Numbered from the stretch's first letter, positions 1 to 6,957 are shown. The stretch is DNA of 64,000 nucleotides from an uncultured Lachnospiraceae bacterium (GCA_947588995.1 CANPZI010000005.1:62001-126000); one strand, 5' to 3'. A program made the numbers and translations. The notes: generated by a model not told the origin, from the letters alone.

Positions 1-334
1 CTACTACGTGGACCACACTGTCGGCGTATGGCCGCAGGCCGCGGGCGGCGTGCCTTTCAACGCCTGCGAGTTCCAGTCTAAGGGCGACATCATCACCGAC
101 CTGATGGAGGATATGGCGGCCGAGCAGAAAGCCCGCACCACCTACGACAACATCCTGCGCCTGATCCATGAGCCCGACATCTGCGAACCGATCAAGTTCC
201 TGCGGATGCGCGAGGTCGTACACTTCCAGCGGTTCGGAGAAGCGCTGCGCATCGTCCAGGATAAGCTGAACGAAAAGAACTTCTACGCGTTCAACCCGGG
301 CTTCGACTGCGACGAGTGTGCGGGGAAGAAGTAA
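1..334 (+). CDS. Manganese catalase family protein, 3' part (spore coat CotJC-like)
   Basis: The reading frame is open from the left window edge (codons in phase from base 2), so the 5' part of the gene lies outside the window. The 110 visible residues match the C-terminal half of the ferritin-like di-manganese catalase family, which breaks down hydrogen peroxide and in clostridia often sits in the spore coat as CotJC. The segment AAEQKARTTYDNIL and the later REVVHFQRFGEAL carry the Glu and Glu/His positions expected for the last metal ligands. The tail ends in a Cys-containing DCDECAGKK. The GTG at base 8 is internal, not a start. A near-identical but broken copy lies at 7088-7393. The DNA is GC-rich, unlike the AT-rich genes that follow. 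Confidence 0.85.
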   Translation, partial: YYVDHTVGVWPQAAGGVPFNACEFQSKGDIITDLMEDMAAEQKARTTYDNILRLIHEPDICEPIKFLRMREVVHFQRFGEALRIVQDKLNEKNFYAFNPGFDCDECAGKK

Positions 335-415
335 ACGGGGCTTATTAGCGTACCCATACGAAAGGTTATTGGTTATTGTACCCTGTTTGAGATAAAATTG
401 AGAGAAAAGAGATGC

Positions 416-441
416 GCCGTCACTATTGCGGTAGTGGCGGC
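416..441 (+). repeat. Interspersed hairpin repeat, copy 1
   Basis: A 26-nt imperfect palindrome made of arm GCCGTCACTA, loop TTGCGG and arm TAGTGGCGGC, with one G:T-type mismatch in the stem. It lies 82 bases after the catalase stop codon. The same sequence in the same orientation recurs at 2704, 7456 and 8154. Confidence 0.85.
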
Positions 442-526
442 GTGCTTCTATTATATCTATTATATCGAATGATTATTTTCTATTTCTATGCATTTGAAAC
501 ATTGAGAAAAATTTTTCAAAAATTTG

Positions 527-556
527 TTGATAAATCAATACAAAATACCATATAAT
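527..556 (+). promoter_or_regulatory. Promoter of the first toxin-antitoxin pair
   Basis: TTGATA at 527-532 and TATAAT at 551-556, separated by 18 bases, form a good sigma-A type promoter. It lies 30 bases upstream of the antitoxin start. Confidence 0.6.
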
Positions 557-585
557 AAAATCAATAATCGAAAGGAAGTGATCCT

Positions 586-756
586 ATGGCACCGATAACA
601 CAGCTAGCTAAAAATGCAAACGTCCCCAAAACAGATCATTCGGAAAAAACAGCCATAAACGCATTATATGATGAACTTTCCAAGGGAATAAAAAGTCTGA
701 AAAAAGGAGACGTTTATACCATCGATGAAGCATGGGAGGAAATTGATCAAATATAA
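586..756 (+). CDS. Putative antitoxin of a ParE/RelE-type system (56 aa)
   Basis: A 56-codon gene starts at ATG 586 after the ribosome site AAAGGAAG. It encodes an acidic small protein beginning MAPITQLAKNANVPKT and ending GDVYTIDEAWEEIDQI. Its TAA stop overlaps the ATG of the following ParE/RelE-like toxin by one base (TAATG), which is the usual arrangement of a translationally coupled antitoxin. The central stretch with SEKTAINALYDELSKGIKSL looks helical. I recognise no named antitoxin family with certainty; the role is inferred from size, order and coupling. Confidence 0.65.
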   Translation: MAPITQLAKNANVPKTDHSEKTAINALYDELSKGIKSLKKGDVYTIDEAWEEIDQI

Positions 757-1118
757 TGCCACCAAACAAACCCATAAAATATAAAATCGTGATCTCCAAA
801 GATGCACTTCTGGATATCAAATCAACAAAGAAATACATTCTCGACACATTCAAATACCGTGAATATGCGGAAAATTTTTCAAAAAAGATAAAGGATGCAA
901 TAAAAGGGCTGAATTCTTTCCCCAAAGGTTATGAATCTACCGGATATGTGATTGAGGGATTAAACATCTATTTTAAGCCATACAGTACATATTTAATCTT
1001 TTTTGTCGTAGAAAATTCCACGATTACGGTAATCCGTGTTTTAAAAGATCGCATGTATTGGCAAGCTATTATCAAGAAAATGCAGAGAATCCATCATTTA
1101 CTGGGGCTTATCATATAG
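756..1118 (+). CDS. RelE/ParE family toxin
   Basis: A 120-residue basic protein of the RelE/ParE fold. It has an N-terminal strand YKIVISKDALLDI, a helical hairpin with YREYAENFSKKI, and C-terminal strands with YLIFFVVENSTITVIRVLKDRMYW, typical of the family's last three strands and the arginine-rich end. RelE members cleave mRNA on the ribosome and ParE members poison gyrase; the sequence alone does not decide which applies here. It is coupled to the upstream 56-codon gene by a one-base overlap. The DNA is AT-rich, in contrast to the neighbouring catalase. Confidence 0.8.
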   Translation: MPPNKPIKYKIVISKDALLDIKSTKKYILDTFKYREYAENFSKKIKDAIKGLNSFPKGYESTGYVIEGLNIYFKPYSTYLIFFVVENSTITVIRVLKDRMYWQAIIKKMQRIHHLLGLII

Positions 1119-1152
1119 CATAACCTCAAAAATGCAACGAACTTTTCACTCG

Positions 1153-1320
1153 TCACATCCTGGTTCCTTTTCCGCTGTGCGGATGATTGCGCACATAGGC
1201 AGCCGCTTCTGCACTGACCTGATCCAAGTCCATCTTATCAAAATATTCCCGCCGCCAGATCGTATAATCAAAGTTATCACATTTGAAATCTGTTTTTTCC
1301 GTTTTTATACCCTGACTCAT
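1153..1320 (-). CDS. Small protein of unknown function (55 aa), last gene of the RelB-PIN-glycosylase operon
   Basis: A 55-codon reading frame starts with an ATG that overlaps the stop of the DNA glycosylase-like gene by four bases (ATGA), and ends at TGA 1153-1155. The product begins MSQGIKTEKTDFKCDNFDY and contains an aromatic and charged segment TIWRREYFDKMDLDQV followed by SAEAAAYVRNHPHSGKG. No signal peptide or membrane segment is visible and I recognise no family. The tight coupling is the main argument that it is real and works with the upstream genes. Confidence 0.55.
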   Translation of the reverse strand: MSQGIKTEKTDFKCDNFDYTIWRREYFDKMDLDQVSAEAAAYVRNHPHSGKGTRM

Positions 1321-1883
1321 ATATCCTGCTCAATAAATTCTTTAAATCTTGTCCAGCCATTCCTGCTTCGATCTATTGGTCTTCCTCCCCAATCCCTTCC
1401 GTTTCCACCACTTGTTGAAGGTATATCCTCCACTTTTATTTCCGGATATTTCTTCTTAAACTCCTTTTGTGCTTCTTTCCCCATAACCCCGACTCGCTTT
1501 ATATTCGGATATTGTTGTAGAAAGCCCGAAATATCATTCCATTCCGGATCCTTTATATCAGAATCCCTGCTTGTTTTCTTTTCTGTTTTACTGCTTGCTT
1601 TCTTTTCTGTTGTACTTCTTATACCTGACTTATAAATATCCCACAAAGCAACTTTGAGTTCTTTCAGAATATCAACAGCTTCTTCATTACTTTTAGGCTT
1701 CTTATCACGGCCTGTATATTCACAGAAAAAATCCCAAAAATAGTTCTTGTTATCTGCATAATAATATTGTTTTTGCAACGATTTTTCTCCGGGAAGTGTT
1801 CCCAGCAATAACACTTCTGAATCTTCAAAAACTATAGGTGAAAACCCTTCTATTCTTTCGCTCATTACATCTTTTCCTCTCAT
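1317..1883 (-). CDS. Uracil/hypoxanthine-DNA glycosylase superfamily protein
   Basis: This 188-residue protein resembles the hypoxanthine-DNA glycosylase branch (family 6) of the uracil-DNA glycosylase superfamily. The N-terminal motif VLLLGTLPGEKSLQKQ followed by YYYADNKNYFW is the active-site and base-binding region of that family. The C-terminal PSTSGGNGR corresponds to the family's STSPANA-like loop. A lysine- and serine-rich insert near residues 88-108 is unusual. The ATG at 1883 overlaps the stop of the PIN toxin by four bases; an internal Met at residue 7 is an alternative start. Family members excise deaminated bases. A glycosylase coupled to a toxin-antitoxin pair is uncommon and suggests it moves with the module. 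Confidence 0.7.
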   Translation of the reverse strand: MRGKDVMSERIEGFSPIVFEDSEVLLLGTLPGEKSLQKQYYYADNKNYFWDFFCEYTGRDKKPKSNEEAVDILKELKVALWDIYKSGIRSTTEKKASSKTEKKTSRDSDIKDPEWNDISGFLQQYPNIKRVGVMGKEAQKEFKKKYPEIKVEDIPSTSGGNGRDWGGRPIDRSRNGWTRFKEFIEQDI

Positions 1884-2308
1884 TTCACGTTTTGCTCATT
1901 CTTATGCATAATAGTAAGCATTTCTTTAGGCGTAACAACATAAGATTTTACGGGAAAATGCTTGATATTCTCTGTCACAAGATATGTGTTATCATGTTCT
2001 TTCCGCCCCTCCATAACCACCTCATAGAAAATAGCATCTTTAAGGTCGGGGATTATTTCCTCTACTGGAACCGCATCTACAAAAATACCTCTGCTGATTA
2101 TACCATCGATAAAAGTTTCCACCATGATCTGGTCAAACTTAAATTTGGGGCGTGCTAACACTTCCCGATACTCTGCAACGATTTCATCGCATAATAAAGG
2201 AATCAGATCACCTAAAAGAGCTGCGCTTGCAACTTGTCCCGGAACAGACTGAACCTTTAGCATAGCGGAAACCAATACATTTGTGTCTATTACCGCATAA
2301 TAATGCAT
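1880..2308 (-). CDS. PIN-domain toxin (VapC-like ribonuclease)
   Basis: A 142-residue PIN-domain protein of the COG1569 type. It has the first acidic residue in AVIDTNVLVSAML, a conserved Glu in CDEIVAEYREVL, the Asp of DLKDAIFYEVV, and a final LVTENIKHFP. PIN toxins cut RNA with a metal held by these acidic residues. The preceding gene encodes a RelB/DinJ-type antitoxin rather than the VapB type, giving a mixed pair. The ribosome site AGGAG precedes ATG 2308. The stop overlaps the next gene by four bases, so this is the second gene of a four-gene operon. Confidence 0.8.
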   Translation of the reverse strand: MHYYAVIDTNVLVSAMLKVQSVPGQVASAALLGDLIPLLCDEIVAEYREVLARPKFKFDQIMVETFIDGIISRGIFVDAVPVEEIIPDLKDAIFYEVVMEGRKEHDNTYLVTENIKHFPVKSYVVTPKEMLTIMHKNEQNVK

Positions 2309-2319
2309 TGTATCGTCTC

Positions 2320-2613
2320 CTATTTTGCTTTTCTTACCGCCTCTATTTCAGCATTTATCTCTTCCAAAGACATTTCCGCAGTTCCGTTTTCCATGGCAGC
2401 GCTGCTTAACTCCTGAAGAGCCCTCGCTGCTTTTTCAGCTTTATAATCACTCTTTGGCAAAATCATATCAAAAGGAACGCCATTCACCATGACCGATCTT
2501 TTCAAAAACATCCGCACCGCCGTAGATAAATCAATCCCCAATGCGTCATACACAGCAGTTGCCTGATTTTTTAATTCATCATCAACTCTGACCTGTACCA
2601 ATGTAGTTGACAT
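2320..2613 (-). CDS. RelB/DinJ family antitoxin
   Basis: The protein begins MSTTLVQVRVDDELKNQA, a ribbon-helix-helix DNA-binding start. It continues with GIDLSTAVRMFLKRSVMVNGVPF, which is characteristic of RelB/DinJ antitoxins. The C-terminal half is acidic and helical, as expected for the toxin-binding part. The reading frame opens further upstream, but AAGGAGATGATTGAT ending just before ATG 2613 fixes the start there, giving 97 residues. The next gene, 11 bases downstream, is a PIN toxin. Autoregulation is likely because a palindrome lies in the promoter. Confidence 0.8.
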   Translation of the reverse strand: MSTTLVQVRVDDELKNQATAVYDALGIDLSTAVRMFLKRSVMVNGVPFDMILPKSDYKAEKAARALQELSSAAMENGTAEMSLEEINAEIEAVRKAK

Positions 2614-2645
2614 ATCAATCATCTCCTTGAATGATTTGTAATTCA

Positions 2646-2673
2646 ATTATAATATATTGTATGACAATGTCAA
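2646..2673 (-). promoter_or_regulatory. Promoter with embedded palindrome upstream of relB-like gene
   Basis: On the minus strand TTGACA (2668-2673) and TATAAT (2646-2651) are both perfect hexamers separated by 16 bases. The palindrome TGACA-T-TGTCA (2662-2672) overlaps the -35 box and is a plausible operator for the ribbon-helix-helix antitoxin. Confidence 0.7.
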
Positions 2674-2703
2674 TGATATATTCAGGTGGATATTCAGGTG
2701 GAC

Positions 2704-2729
2704 GCCGTCACTATTGCGGTAGTGGCGCC
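2704..2729 (+). repeat. Interspersed hairpin repeat, copy 2
   Basis: Same 26-nt hairpin as at 416, but the last arm ends GCGCC instead of GCGGC. It shares longer flanks with copy 4: the preceding AGGTGGA and the following TTCTGTGCTG. It sits just past the 3' end of the membrane operon. Confidence 0.85.
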
Positions 2730-2751
2730 GGTATTCTGTGCTGTGGGAATA

Positions 2752-2973
2752 TTATGCCCCAGCAGCACTGCGAATCAATACAATAATCCCTATAATGATA
2801 AGTATTGGAGCTGCAATATACAATAGTCCCGCACACACCATTCCAAATAGAAGCAGCGGGAACAGAAACACTGTGCACAAAATCCTTATAATTCCCCATG
2901 CCGCCTTAAGCTCCAATATCAGCATTTTCCACGCAACCCAAAGCAAAGCAACAGTAAATATAATTGTCAACAT
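2752..2973 (-). CDS. Small membrane protein, last gene of the ExbBD-like operon
   Basis: A 73-residue, very hydrophobic protein with two or three membrane segments: MLTIIFTVALLWVAWKM, then ILCTVFLFPLLLFGMVCAGL and YIAAPILIIIGIIVLI. No family is recognised. It follows the OB-fold protein by 54 bases, is read in the same direction, and is followed immediately by hairpin repeat 2. It may be a membrane partner of the ExbB/ExbD-like channel; this rests on position only. Confidence 0.6.
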   Translation of the reverse strand: MLTIIFTVALLWVAWKMLILELKAAWGIIRILCTVFLFPLLLFGMVCAGLLYIAAPILIIIGIIVLIRSAAGA

Positions 2974-3027
2974 TCATACGCCCCTTTCCATTGAATCTTT
3001 TCATATGAATTACAGTTTATCTAAATT

Positions 3028-4008
3028 TTATTTTATCTCCAGAAACCTCGAAACAAACATTATATCCGATAAATGCTTGGTTTCTTTGTATACATACAGC
3101 ATCACAACAATACCATCTTTACCATCCGCCTGAAAGATAAACTCGGTATGGTACCCGACGCCAGCATCATTATAAGCCCCCAAATAATAGTCATATTCGC
3201 TGCCATAATAGGTATCTACTTCTTTGGACGGAAACGAACCCACATCACCTAAAATATTATTAACAATCGCTTTCTCAATCAGTTCTGTTTCTTCTGAATC
3301 GTTTAAGTAATCGGCCAACTGCTTTTGATTGTCAAAATAGCAAATAAATAAAGATTCCGGATCTGAATCATTCACATCAAGTCTATTGAGTCTATATTGA
3401 TACCCTTCCATTATACCAAGTTCTTCGTCTATGATATTGGATTTGATATCTTCACTAGCCCAAGAACTGGGAATGTAATATTCTACATCACCATTATGCA
3501 AAACGATTTTATTGGCATTTCTCTTATCAAATGATGAGCCGTCCAGCAAATAAAACATCTCATTGGATGTTATAACCGACGGCATATCCACTATTTTTTC
3601 CGCTTTCAGATGAATATCCTTATCAATGGCATCCACTGTGATTTTCCCATATAACGCGACACTATCTCCTATGCCGTAATCAGATGCCACCGTTCGCAGT
3701 TCTTTATCATAGGAACACTTCACAGTCATATCCGAAGACGTAATACCTGTCAATACAAGATCTTTGCCGTTTTTACCGATACTCGACACTTTGCCTGTCA
3801 AGAGAACCATATTATCCTTATATGTTTTCCTGGCCTCTTTATCATCCTGTGTAAACGCAGAAATAAGTGTATCGACTGTACAATACTGATATACCCGATT
3901 CTTTTCCGTATCAATCACTACTTTAGTACGGTTGAACCAGCCTGCTCCGCACAGAGAAAAAGCGATACAAAACGCTGATATTACGGTCAATATTTTCCTT
4001 TTGTTCAT
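3028..4008 (-). CDS. Secreted or membrane-anchored protein with tRNA_anti-like OB fold
   Basis: A 326-residue protein with an N-terminal hydrophobic export segment (ILTVISAFCIAFSLCGAGW). Residues ~45-135 resemble a tRNA_anti-like OB-fold domain: VLLTGKVSSIGKNGKDLVLTG, then VKCSYDK and IGDSVALYGKITV. This domain type is common in exported proteins of Firmicutes. The C-terminal ~170 residues form a separate alpha/beta region that I do not recognise. It lies 12 bases after the preceding gene in the ExbB/ExbD-like operon, so a role outside the membrane with that channel is likely. The export segment lacks a canonical lipobox cysteine. Confidence 0.6.
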   Translation of the reverse strand: MNKRKILTVISAFCIAFSLCGAGWFNRTKVVIDTEKNRVYQYCTVDTLISAFTQDDKEARKTYKDNMVLLTGKVSSIGKNGKDLVLTGITSSDMTVKCSYDKELRTVASDYGIGDSVALYGKITVDAIDKDIHLKAEKIVDMPSVITSNEMFYLLDGSSFDKRNANKIVLHNGDVEYYIPSSWASEDIKSNIIDEELGIMEGYQYRLNRLDVNDSDPESLFICYFDNQKQLADYLNDSEETELIEKAIVNNILGDVGSFPSKEVDTYYGSEYDYYLGAYNDAGVGYHTEFIFQADGKDGIVVMLYVYKETKHLSDIMFVSRFLEIK

Positions 4009-4020
4009 AACATGGTTTTC

Positions 4021-4491
4021 CTATTCTTTCGTATAATTCAACCCGATCTCTTCTTCTAAATCACTTAGGAGCGACAGTACCGCTTTGTATACATGTGATT
4101 CTGCGAAATCATCCACTAACCGAAACGACACATGTTCACCGTTGTCCTGTATGATTTTTGCCCTGAGTCTATTCAAGTCAGCATATTCTTCCGTATCATA
4201 AGTAATCGTCTGTTCTCTTACTGTAATGACAATGATCCTTTCCTGAGTTTCAACTCTATTTCCATCATTCGACGCTGATCCAGACATTACTTTTTCATCA
4301 GCAACAGTGGATGTAGAACTTGATGTTTCCGACTTTTCCGCTGAATTTGCTCCTGGAATGCTTCTTTCGATAGCTGTATCCAAATCAATGAGTTTTGTAT
4401 CGTTTAACAGTTTAACTTCTTTCTTGCCCCAGCCCGCCAAAAACACCAGCGAGCAAATCAACATAAACATTGCCGGATATTTCTTTTTCAT
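4021..4491 (-). CDS. Membrane-associated protein with ExbD/TolR-like C-terminal domain and altered lipobox
   Basis: This 156-residue protein has an N-terminal export segment ending LVFLAGWGKKE, where a lipoprotein would have LAGCGKKE. The residue is Trp (codon TGG at 4429-4431). A Ser/Thr-rich linker follows. The last ~70 residues (IIVITVREQTITYDTEEY to LLSDLEEEIGLNY) match the layout of the extracytoplasmic domain of ExbD/TolR and of the preceding gene: two strands, a helix, a strand with FRLVDDFAESHVYKAV, and a final helix. Its ATG overlaps the previous stop by four bases. It may be an accessory outer domain for the channel, but this is inference from shape and position. Confidence 0.55.
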   Translation of the reverse strand: MKKKYPAMFMLICSLVFLAGWGKKEVKLLNDTKLIDLDTAIERSIPGANSAEKSETSSSTSTVADEKVMSGSASNDGNRVETQERIIVITVREQTITYDTEEYADLNRLRAKIIQDNGEHVSFRLVDDFAESHVYKAVLSLLSDLEEEIGLNYTKE

Positions 4492-5072
4492 CGTGTTTCC
4501 TCATATGTTAATCCAAGTTCGTTTAGTATGTTTTCTACAGAATGATATGTAGAAGACACTGCAAAACTGTCAATTACCATGACTGTATTTTCTTTTCTGA
4601 TCTGTGCCAGTTTTTCTTTTAGGTCATTATAATCGGCGCATGGTTCTCCACATAGTGAGATTTCTTTACCTGAAATGACAATATAATAAGTGTACGCTTT
4701 TCCAGATTCCGCGACAAACTGCCCTTCGTCATTTAACTCATCCCATACCTGATTGGCAGACGCTTGCGGATAGAGTTTCTGATATAGCCAAAATCCCTCA
4801 CCCTGTGCAGCATAACCGAGATAAAACCCTGACAGGAACATCATCCAGCCAAGCAAGAATGAAATTAAAAATAAAGTTTGCAACTGTTTCTTATGATAAT
4901 CAACTACGGATTGCGTTTCAGAATCCAATCTGGCTTTAATAAATTCCTTATCCCTATCATATACAATCTCGAGTTTCTCTTTGAGGGGCAGATAAATATA
5001 CAAGGACAATAAGCCGAAACCACCTACCAGAACCGCAACTGCACCTATAATCATCAAAATCCAAGGTATCAT
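4488..5072 (-). CDS. Two-pass membrane protein with ExbD/TolR-like outer domain
   Basis: A 194-residue protein with membrane helices at residues 4-28 (MIIGAVAVLVGGFGLLSLYIYL) and 67-90 (LFLISFLLGWMMFLSGFYLGY), joined by a charged cytoplasmic helix. The C-terminal domain (YIVISGKEISLCGEP, then DLKEKLAQIRKENTVMVIDS and YHSVENILNELGLTYEE) has the strand-helix-strand-helix order of the ExbD/TolR periplasmic domain. It overlaps both neighbours by four bases. Unlike ExbD it has no membrane Asp and has two membrane passes, so it is not simply a second ExbD. No named family is recognised. Confidence 0.55.
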   Translation of the reverse strand: MIPWILMIIGAVAVLVGGFGLLSLYIYLPLKEKLEIVYDRDKEFIKARLDSETQSVVDYHKKQLQTLFLISFLLGWMMFLSGFYLGYAAQGEGFWLYQKLYPQASANQVWDELNDEGQFVAESGKAYTYYIVISGKEISLCGEPCADYNDLKEKLAQIRKENTVMVIDSFAVSSTYHSVENILNELGLTYEETR

Positions 5073-5605
5073 TTCATTTCCCCGTCTGTATTCCCTTTCA
5101 CGATATAAACATTGTCATATGCCTGTACCAACTCATCTAATATACCATTGACCATAACTTCATCTCGATACAGAATATGATCATCATTCTCATTAACAGA
5201 AAGAATAATCGGTTTATCCTGATTCTGTTCAATATAACCGACAAGAAGCGCCTTAAAGTTATTCACAGATTCCGCAATATCATTGCCTATAAGATCAATT
5301 GACTGAATTTCCTCTCCTTGTTTCAAAATACGAATCTGCCTTTTGGCGATCTCATCTTCATCGTAAGGAACAACAACCGAAACCGCCCATACATTGTTAA
5401 ACGCCTCCTGCTGTTCTTCGTATAACTGTTTTTCCGCCTCTGCCTGCGCTTTAGCGTATTCTGCCTGTGCCTGTGCCTCATTTAAATCATCACTGATAGT
5501 AATCTGACCGCATACCAGAACAAGCAGTATGATAAAAATAACATCCAACATAGATGTAAGATCAATTAGGATATCGTTCCGAAATCTGTTCCCGTTCCTT
5601 CGCAT
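5069..5605 (-). CDS. ExbD/TolR/ZorB-like proton-channel partner
   Basis: A 178-residue protein with the ExbD/TolR plan. The short cytoplasmic N-terminus MRRNGNRFRNDILIDLTSML leads into one membrane helix with the conserved acidic residue (LDVIFIILLVLV). A coiled, Ala/Glu/Gln-rich stalk follows (residues ~40-70), then an outer domain with IRILKQGEEI and a helix-strand end (ILDELVQAYDNVYIV). In this family the helix Asp carries protons through the ring formed by ExbB/TolQ/MotA-like subunits. It starts four bases after the ExbB-like gene. The domain is associated with energising outer membranes in Gram-negatives or with Zorya-type defence, so its setting in a Firmicute island is notable. Confidence 0.75.
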   Translation of the reverse strand: MRRNGNRFRNDILIDLTSMLDVIFIILLVLVCGQITISDDLNEAQAQAEYAKAQAEAEKQLYEEQQEAFNNVWAVSVVVPYDEDEIAKRQIRILKQGEEIQSIDLIGNDIAESVNNFKALLVGYIEQNQDKPIILSVNENDDHILYRDEVMVNGILDELVQAYDNVYIVKGNTDGEMK

Positions 5606-5608
5606 CTG

Positions 5609-6166
5609 TTAACACTCCTTATTTTGTACATTATGCGGCATCTCCGCCAGATCTCGTTTTTTGTCATAATTATTCAGCATAACTTCTACATCGTAAATAA
5701 TCCTAGATGGGAAAATCGCTTCAATAATCTTAAGAACAATTGCAAAAATCAATCCCAACAAAGTGGTCTCCAAAGCAACATCAAGAGAAGCCATCATACC
5801 AGCTATATCATTAGATTGCAGTTCCAGCATCAAACCAGCAACCGTTCCCAAGATACCGAGCAACGGGAAAATAGGGATTATCTGTATCAATACACTATGC
5901 AGGGAACATTTTTTATTAAATTCATTTTCATATCTTCTGATTGTATCAGGCGTGATAATAGCTTTTTCATCTTCAGTCTCTTCGAGATTCTTCCCATTAT
6001 TGCTATACGCATATTTTTTATTTTTTTGTTCCAGAGCTTCTGTAATTCTGTTTTTTTTGTTCGATAAGGCCAAACCATTTGCAAATAGTAAAACCGCAAT
6101 TATCATTCCAAAAACAACGATACTTTCAGTGGCATATTGAGCAATAAACTGTAATACGAAATTCAT
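5609..6166 (-). CDS. MotA/TolQ/ExbB-like proton channel protein
   Basis: A 185-residue protein with an N-terminal membrane helix (residues ~10-32) and a large cytoplasmic loop. Two C-terminal helices carry the family signature: PIFPLLGILGTVAGLMLEL, then MMASLDVALETTLLGLIFAIVLKII. This is the MotA/TolQ/ExbB superfamily, which forms the pentameric stator around ExbD/TolR-type subunits and uses the proton gradient for mechanical work. The frame opens at 6184, but AAAGGAGACAGACT just before ATG 6166 decides the start. The next gene is the ExbD-like partner. No long cytoplasmic tail like that of ZorA is present. Confidence 0.8.
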   Translation of the reverse strand: MNFVLQFIAQYATESIVVFGMIIAVLLFANGLALSNKKNRITEALEQKNKKYAYSNNGKNLEETEDEKAIITPDTIRRYENEFNKKCSLHSVLIQIIPIFPLLGILGTVAGLMLELQSNDIAGMMASLDVALETTLLGLIFAIVLKIIEAIFPSRIIYDVEVMLNNYDKKRDLAEMPHNVQNKEC

Positions 6167-6207
6167 AGTCTGTCTCCTTTGCACTCTTAAATAAAAACTA
6201 TTCGCTT

Positions 6208-6957
6208 TTACTTTTCTTCTTCCCCATTTGACATTTCAGTGTTCTCTTGATTTGAAATATTGTCTGGGTCATCTATTTCTTCATCGTCTGGGCCTTCTTT
6301 TTCTCCTGCTGAAAAATCGCCCTCAAAAAACATCTTGTATGCTCTATCTGCAATAAGCTTTGTTTCGGCAAAATCTAAGCCGCCGTTTATGACGGCGCCT
6401 ACTCCCGGTATCATTTTCCCGAGGTTGACAATGCCTTTTTCTCCAAACTTTGTAATAAATCTAAAGCCAATTTTCTGGTTTATTTTGGTTAACGCTTTGC
6501 CAGGAATTTTCTGAATAGCTTTTTGAGCCATCTTTACACCCACTTTTATACCCGCCTGTTTGACAACACCATTGACCGATACACCGGCCAAACAGGCGTA
6601 AACAAAGGTCTGGACTTGGTCACTATTTAAATCATATCCGGCTAAATATGCAGTACAAGCTATCATCCTCACTTGAACATACAAAACACTGCTTATATTG
6701 GCAGGGATTGTCACTGGCATGACAATAAATCCCCCAAAGCCTGTGATAAAGCCTGATGTCGCGCATTTGGCAATTTGATTTTTTAACATTGCCTTTGCGG
6801 CCTTTTGCTTGTCCGGCTCTTTTTTCAAATAATCGTTTGCAAACTCATCTATTGGCGGGCTCACCTTATTGATACCGTGCAAGGACTTATCATAACAAGT
6901 ATTAAGTATTTTCATAATATCGTCATATGTAATTAGTTTCTTCTTTTCTTCAGCCAT
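6208..6957 (-). CDS. EcsC family protein
   Basis: This 249-residue protein matches the EcsC family. It has a central hydrophobic glycine-rich segment GFITGFGGFIVMPVTIPANI, followed by SVLYVQVRMIACTAYLAGYD and TFVYACLAGVSV. A second apolar region (GLDFAETKLIADRAYKMFF) precedes an acidic C-terminal tail. EcsC proteins are membrane-associated and their biochemical role is not settled. The gene has a good ribosome site (GGAGG) and is the first of seven co-directional genes ending with the small membrane protein at 2752. Its lead position suggests an intracellular or membrane component of the ExbB/ExbD-like system. Confidence 0.75.
   Translation of the reverse strand: MAEEKKKLITYDDIMKILNTCYDKSLHGINKVSPPIDEFANDYLKKEPDKQKAAKAMLKNQIAKCATSGFITGFGGFIVMPVTIPANISSVLYVQVRMIACTAYLAGYDLNSDQVQTFVYACLAGVSVNGVVKQAGIKVGVKMAQKAIQKIPGKALTKINQKIGFRFITKFGEKGIVNLGKMIPGVGAVINGGLDFAETKLIADRAYKMFFEGDFSAGEKEGPDDEEIDDPDNISNQENTEMSNGEEEK

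Larger units (their letters stand above)
1..441 (+). repeat. Long direct repeat, copy A (catalase 3' end plus trailer and hairpin)
   Basis: Bases 1-441 correspond to 7147-7481. The coding part is nearly identical (about three substitutions over the first 130 bases), and the trailers are recognisably related. Both end with the same imperfect hairpin. The copies bracket the RelB/PIN and ExbBD-like genes. Confidence 0.8.

Noticed and set aside
1132-1635. A 167-residue plus-strand protein
   Set aside because: It lies antisense to the DNA glycosylase-like gene and the 55-codon gene and shows no domain or ribosome site.
2752-6957. Calling the membrane operon a Zorya system
   Set aside because: Only the ZorA/ZorB-like channel type is shared. 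The long ZorA tail and ZorC, ZorD or ZorE are absent, and EcsC plus OB-fold proteins are not Zorya components.
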